Assembly: GCA_045660825.1 (NCBI GenBank)
Contig: JAZREN010000060.1
Location: forward strand, 62,001 to 126,000
DNA length: 64,000 nucleotides
Reading direction: 5' to 3'
Source: HGM04593 sp045660825
GTDB lineage: Bacteria; Bacteroidota; Bacteroidia; Bacteroidales; Bacteroidaceae
Of the stretch, positions 60,074 to 64,000 are shown piece by piece. The notes under the pieces are model-generated. The model did no database searches and was not told the origin of the DNA. It was given only the letters and a program-made list of their open reading frames with translations. Within the stretch, counting starts at the first letter, position 1. Every line of letters begins with the position of its first letter. Made by a program: the position numbers and the translations under genes.

Positions 60074-62098
60074 TTAGCGAACTACTCGCTTAACACCATT
60101 TACAATGTAAATACCGGGAGCTGTGATAGCCTCTACACGGCGGCCGGTGAGGTCGTAGATAGCCTTAACCTCGTTCTCAACCTCTACATTCTCAATTGCT
60201 GTAGTTCCCTCGCCGAAACGGAAGCTGTAAGAAGCAGCACCATTAGCAACACTTGCAGGCAAATATGCCTTGTTAGCGTTGTTCAACCAAACACCACCAG
60301 CCATATCAGCCTTGTAAAGACCAACCTCGCCATCTACAACACCAAGGACATAAGCCTCCTTTGTTATATACTCATTCTTGAGTGTACCTTCCATTACATT
60401 CTCAACTGTTGCTGTTTCTTCTGTAACCTCAAAGGTATATTCACCCTCTTCTGCCTCAACAATAACAGCTGTGTTTGCAGGGAGAATACCCTCAACCTGA
60501 TTCAAATTAACAACAGCACCGTCAATCTCATCAATCACATAGCAGTTAACATCCTCTGGGATAATAACATTGTAACCCAAGTACATTGTAGCCCAACCAG
60601 CCTGTGTTACATTAAGAACGTAATCAGCAACAGTTGAAACATCCACCTTATAGATACTTACATCAGTCTGACCGCTACCATAAGCAGAGAAAATCTTAGG
60701 GTTGTTAGAATTGTTAAATCTCAGCCAGTTACGAGTTCCCTCACTTGCTTTTACTGTCGCTACACCAGTTTCTGTAATCTCAACAGTCCAGCTTGCTTTC
60801 GCATCCACTGTTGCCTGTGTTTTCAAATGGTTACTACTAGAAGATGCTGCATACAAATAACCATCACCAACATTGAAAGCATAAGTTCCATCGGTTTTAC
60901 CATCCTCCAGAGTGATGACCTGAACGTCAGATGTGATAGAAACAGCGTCTTCATTCTTCTCAATAGCTACAGAACCACGGTTATTGCCATTCTGTGTAGT
61001 TGAAAGAGCGTAATCATAGTTTGTAGCAACAATTACAATCTGGTCACCGACTGCCAACTCTGCAGCGTCTGTAACCAAAGTCGCAGTCTCTGCATTACCT
61101 GCAGAAGCTGCCGCCTGCAACTGGAACTTGTTCTCTACAACAGAGCTTTCATAACCACCCTCCTCAATTGCAATAACCTTGAGAGTAGCATCTGCCTTGA
61201 TTGTCAAAGCCTTAGTATATTCAGTGCTCTTTACTGAAGGCTCCTTGCCATCTAATGTATAGTAAGCCTTTGCGTTTTCAGCTTTAATAGTCACAACGAG
61301 CTCATTCTCGAACTTGCCATCGCCATCGAAAGAAACGACAGGAGTAGCAGCCACGCGAGTATAAGTCTTTGAAACAACAACACTCTCGTTCTCGCCGTTA
61401 ACAGCCTTTGCATAGATTGTTGTGTCATCTGTGATTGTGATTGCACCGGCATATTCTACAAACTCACCATCCTCGCTGTAAGAATAATATACCTTACCGG
61501 TTGCAGCTGTTATCTCAACATCGTATGAGCCAACAAATGTCGCATTGCCAGAGAATCTTGGAGCCTCTACATAAGTATCAGCTTTCTCAGTGTACTTGTA
61601 GATGCAAATAGCCTTCTGGGAAGCAGAAGAATAACAAGCGAACAAACTACTTGACTGGTTGTACTGCATAACATTGCGTGTGTAAGTACCCTGTGCCTTA
61701 ACAGTTGCGGTACCATTTGCAGCGATTGTAATTGCCCAACTTCCGTTATCATTGTTTGTTGTCTGGGTTCTCAAATAATTTGAAGAAGAAGATGCTGCAT
61801 ACAAATAGCCGCTACCGGTATAGAATGCAAAAGTATTGCTTTTTGTACCAGCTTTAAGTTCAAATTCCTGAACGCCAGATGTCCAAGAAACCTCATTGCC
61901 ACTCTTTGTTACAGCAGCCTGACTACGGTTATTGGAATTCTGTGTTTTTGAGATTGCATAGTTGTAATCATTTGCAACGATAACAACCTTGTCACCAACA
62001 TTCAAATCAGAGGCACTGGTAACCTTGGTCCAAACTTGCGCCTGTACGCTGAACACCGCCAGCATTACGGCAAAAATTGAAAGTAAAAATTTTTTCAT
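60074..62098 (-). CDS. Secreted modular protein with duplicated beta modules and type IX-style tail
   Basis: Predicted secreted protein of 674 aa. Signal peptide 1-20 (to SVQAQ). Module 1 (about 22-169) and module 2 (about 338-485) are related: each has L.VGD.VVIVA..YDYA.S.TQN.NNR, GYLYAASSSSN.L.TQ, SW...I...G.ATVKA, and ends SIYK. Between them are two chitobiase/Ig-like units (178-250 and 252-326; YSYSEDGEFVEYAGAITI, YYTLDGKEPSVKSTEYTKALTI). Another beta domain (490-625) and the tail IENVEVENEVKAIYDLTGRR to IYIVNGVKRVVR follow. The tail matches that of the secreted protein at 18.5-20.1 kb. Ligand unknown; a surface or matrix-binding role is possible. Confidence 0.8.
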   Translation of the reverse strand: MKKFLLSIFAVMLAVFSVQAQVWTKVTSASDLNVGDKVVIVANDYNYAISKTQNSNNRSQAAVTKSGNEVSWTSGVQEFELKAGTKSNTFAFYTGSGYLYAASSSSNYLRTQTTNNDNGSWAITIAANGTATVKAQGTYTRNVMQYNQSSSLFACYSSASQKAICIYKYTEKADTYVEAPRFSGNATFVGSYDVEITAATGKVYYSYSEDGEFVEYAGAITITDDTTIYAKAVNGENESVVVSKTYTRVAATPVVSFDGDGKFENELVVTIKAENAKAYYTLDGKEPSVKSTEYTKALTIKADATLKVIAIEEGGYESSVVENKFQLQAAASAGNAETATLVTDAAELAVGDQIVIVATNYDYALSTTQNGNNRGSVAIEKNEDAVSITSDVQVITLEDGKTDGTYAFNVGDGYLYAASSSSNHLKTQATVDAKASWTVEITETGVATVKASEGTRNWLRFNNSNNPKIFSAYGSGQTDVSIYKVDVSTVADYVLNVTQAGWATMYLGYNVIIPEDVNCYVIDEIDGAVVNLNQVEGILPANTAVIVEAEEGEYTFEVTEETATVENVMEGTLKNEYITKEAYVLGVVDGEVGLYKADMAGGVWLNNANKAYLPASVANGAASYSFRFGEGTTAIENVEVENEVKAIYDLTGRRVEAITAPGIYIVNGVKRVVR

Positions 62099-62205
62099 AA
62101 TAATTTGTTTTTATTTTGTTTTGTGTTTTTCCAAAAACAGTCTTTAGAGTGCTTTTAAGCGAGGTTCTTGCATCACCACACGACAGCACACTCCATAAGT
62201 CGGCG

Positions 62206-62237
62206 CAAAGGTACTGCTTTAATATATATTAACCAAA
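62206..62237 (-). promoter_or_regulatory. Promoter of the secreted modular protein gene
   Basis: On the minus strand TTTG (62237-62234), 20 nt, TACCTTTG (62213-62206): exact consensus. The start codon is about 108 nt further, leaving a long leader. Confidence 0.75.
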
Positions 62238-62334
62238 CTTTTACACACAAATATACCCCTCAAAAATTCTACAAAACGCCTAAAAATCAGGGACAAAAGC
62301 AATGTATTGACGAATGAACGCAATCAATTTATTT

Positions 62335-62598
62335 TTGACAGAAGTACAGAAGTACAAAAGATTTAGCGCATAGTACAATACATGATACACTGCAAAAATA
62401 AGTTCTTCCAATACTTCTGCTACGGGCGAAGCATGTCGCATGTAAAACAATGCGACTATTGAGTAATACAAATTTGCTGTAATGTGAGAATTGATTTTCA
62501 CATTCATGCTAATTCGTATTACTCAAAACAGGAAATCTCAATTTCCTGTCATGCTTCCATAACAGAAAGCTCTTCTGTTCTTTTGTTCTTTTGTCTTA
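62335..62598. repeat. Intergenic block with inverted A-rich motifs
   Basis: At 62335-62362 TTTGACAGAAGTACAGAAG with TACAAAAG, and at 62572-62598 the inverse type CTTCTGTTCTTTTGTTC with TTTTGTC. These resemble the motifs at 59.39 and 59.78 kb and face each other around the nested hairpin at 62460-62525. A further small hairpin, ACAGGAAATC / TTTCCTGT, lies at 62528-62549. Confidence 0.5.
62460..62525. repeat. Nested inverted repeat (about 66 nt)
   Basis: Outer arms TGAGTAATACAAATT and AATTCGTATTACTCA enclose a second inverted pair, AATGTGAGAA and TTTTCACATT. The outer arms match over 14 of 15 positions. It could be a structured RNA, a terminator without T-run, or a small mobile or REP-like unit. 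Confidence 0.65.
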
Positions 62599-62700
62599 AA
62601 AATTAATAGAAATATCCCTGTCTATTTTTAGCAGTTGACAAAAAAGGGCTGACACATTGGTCAGCCCCTACAAGTTTATCGATATTTATTGCACAAGTTT

Positions 62701-62834
62701 TCAGTTTTAACCACGCTAAGCGTGATTGAACCCGCTCCCGCTCGCGTTAAAAGCTCAAGCAAGCTTGGCTTTTGCTCGCTTACTCGCGGCTTTCAGTTTT
62801 CCGATTTAACCGCACTGCGTGCGTTTGACCTTGT
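62701..62834 (-). repeat. Dispersed repeat family A, copy 3 (3' end of the receptor gene)
   Basis: Contains the same 42-bp core (about 62741-62782) in the same orientation as copy 2. The core is bracketed by two related elements, AACCACGCTAAGCGTGATTG and AACCGCACTGCGTGCGTTTG, each with a short hairpin. The block directly touches the stop codon of the outer-membrane receptor gene at 62835. Confidence 0.8.
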
Positions 62835-64000
62835 TCAAAAGTTCACTGTCGCTCCCAATGAACCCCTTATACCACGTGCCAAGTAGCCTGCATACTCATA
62901 ATACTTGTCATTGAGCAGGTTGTTACCCTGTATGTAGGCGCCGAAACGTTTATTTATCTGGTAGCTCACGCGTGCATAGAGGTCGTTTCTGTTGCTTATT
63001 CTGCCACGGCTCTCGCTCTTGGTGTAGAGTGTAAAATTGTAACCCACACGCATGGTAAGATGCTCAATCAAGCGGAACTCGGCATTGGCATCGACGGTAA
63101 GCATGGGCTTCATCACAAGCAGATAGTCATTGTTGCAGTGCCAGAAATCGTAACGCACGTCGGCCGACAGTTTCATCCAACTGCGGAGGTCGAGACCCAA
63201 ATCCAAAGCCGCATATGCGTGGTGGGTATCGTCCTGCCCAAAGTTCACATACACAATATGCGAATAGGCCTGGTTGTCGGCCTGTGGCTGTGGCGTATCG
63301 AGCAAGTCGTCCTGTGTGTAGGCATAACCGGCACTGAACTCCATTGACAATGGCTCAAAAGAGATTCGGCTACCCAGGTTCACATCAACAATCTTGTATG
63401 TGGGTTTTAGCCTTGCATTCTCGCCTTTGACAAATCCCCAATAGGGGGTGATGCCATCAAGCTTTGCAAAGCCGTTCTGGGTTCTGCCACCGGTGATGCT
63501 ACCATAGACGGTTACATTCTCCCTAACATTGCTAAGCACTTCGATGTCGGGGGCAATGGCAAATGCGCCGCGCCCGCGGGTGATGACGTTCATCTTCACG
63601 CCTGTCTTGAGGTTCCAGTTACCGAACTTGAGGTTCGCATATGGGTCCACGTCTATTGAAAAAAGAGTGTTGTAGCCCATGTCGGTACCCTTGAGCATGC
63701 TGTTGTAGGTGTAGGCATCCATACCAAGGTCAACACCAAAGCTGCTCACATGCTTTGTCATCAGCTCATAACCAAGACCTGCACCTACTCCATATCGCAT
63801 TTCACCTACAGGCGCCTTCACGCCCGATGACCAGCGACGTGTGATATACTCGACATCGCCCTTGATGTTGAAAGAGAAGGCTCCCATCAGGTGTGACACG
63901 GCATTTATCGCAAGCCTGTAGTTCTGCCCGTCCTGCTTGTCGGTGATGCCGGGCGCTGCAACGCCTGTGTTCTGGTAGTTGAACACGCTGTTCTTGAATG
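62835..64000 (-). CDS. TonB-dependent receptor-like outer-membrane barrel, N-terminus beyond the window
   Basis: About 388 residues of the C-terminal barrel are visible; the frame is open to the window end and there is no true start here (the first possible start codon is an internal GTG). Strands alternate with loops: AFSFNIKGDVEYITRRW, YGVGAGLGYELMTKH, NLKTGVKMNVITRG, VTVYGSITGGRTQNGF, LSMEFSAGYAYTQDDLL, LTMRVGYNFTLYTKSESRG, and the C-terminal part ARVSYQINKRFGAYIQGNNLL then NDKYYEYAGY ending GATVNF, as in TonB-dependent receptors. The plug and substrate are not seen. Confidence 0.8.
   Translation of the reverse strand, partial: FKNSVFNYQNTGVAAPGITDKQDGQNYRLAINAVSHLMGAFSFNIKGDVEYITRRWSSGVKAPVGEMRYGVGAGLGYELMTKHVSSFGVDLGMDAYTYNSMLKGTDMGYNTLFSIDVDPYANLKFGNWNLKTGVKMNVITRGRGAFAIAPDIEVLSNVRENVTVYGSITGGRTQNGFAKLDGITPYWGFVKGENARLKPTYKIVDVNLGSRISFEPLSMEFSAGYAYTQDDLLDTPQPQADNQAYSHIVYVNFGQDDTHHAYAALDLGLDLRSWMKLSADVRYDFWHCNNDYLLVMKPMLTVDANAEFRLIEHLTMRVGYNFTLYTKSESRGRISNRNDLYARVSYQINKRFGAYIQGNNLLNDKYYEYAGYLARGIRGSLGATVNF

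Overview
The window is a stretch of a Bacteroidales (phylum Bacteroidota) chromosome, most like a gut or oral member of the Prevotellaceae/Bacteroidaceae group; I cannot name a genus from sequence alone. The evidence is a SusC/SusD pair with DUF4843 and PKD-like lipoproteins, type IX secretion genes porU and porV with secreted proteins carrying the matching C-terminal sorting signal, an S46 dipeptidyl-peptidase, DUF6089 and DUF6242 proteins next to uppS-bamA, and promoters of the Bacteroidota type (TTTG, 19-20 nt, TAnnTTTG).

1-14.3 kb (minus strand) is a long housekeeping and envelope array, read from right to left: rex, a fumarylacetoacetate-hydrolase-family enzyme, porU, porV, ispF, a metallophosphoesterase, a SanA/YdcF-type protein, ribD, then DUF6242 lipoprotein, DUF6089 barrel, uppS and bamA (cut by the window edge). 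It joins isoprenoid precursor supply (ispF), the undecaprenyl carrier (uppS) and outer-membrane assembly (bamA) with the type IX sortase PorU and shuttle PorV.

14.3-20.1 kb (plus strand) holds a SUI1 protein, pyrE, an SRPBCC protein, argH, a lipoprotein with two CxxC pairs, tRNA-Leu(TAA) and a secreted Ig-like protein with a type IX-style C-terminus. Behind it is 750 bp without an intact gene but full of hairpins and repeats, including a broken second copy of that sorting signal.

20.8-33.3 kb (minus strand) is one nutrient-uptake operon from a well-formed promoter at 33.34-33.37 kb: a TlpA-like protein without thioredoxin domain, SusC, SusD, DUF4843, PKD-like lipoprotein, two canonical TlpA proteins and a TlpA relative with CxxS instead of CxxC. 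It has no polysaccharide-degrading enzyme and no sigma/anti-sigma pair. Divergent from it, 33.5-41.8 kb (plus) is a seven-gene operon: an S46 peptidase of the Asp/Glu-specific (DPP11) type, an AspT/YidE transporter, a small unknown protein, a GH95 fucosidase, an extracellular-type nuclease and a LysO lysine exporter split into two genes.

41.8-48.1 kb has a thioredoxin with a small membrane protein (minus) and a plus-strand operon of DASS transporter, porin and GH84 N-acetylglucosaminidase. 48.1-52.7 kb (minus) has a Y1/HUH transposase-like (RAYT-type) gene with an extra DprA-like C-terminal domain, a PAP2 phosphatase, a BASS transporter and the NAD(P)HX repair enzyme. 52.8-59.2 kb (minus) is an aromatic amino acid cluster (DAHP synthase, prephenate dehydrogenase, aroB, aroA, pheA, aroQ) whose gaps are filled with dispersed repeats. 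59.2-64 kb has a 54-aa gene of the short MKKTY..P type, a large secreted protein with duplicated modules and a type IX-style tail, more repeats, and the C-terminal half of an outer-membrane beta-barrel receptor.

The most unusual layer is the repeats: one family with a 42-bp identical core occurs three times, each time at or inside the 3' end of a coding region (aroA, the receptor gene, the relic sorting signal), in the same window as an intact RAYT-like gene.
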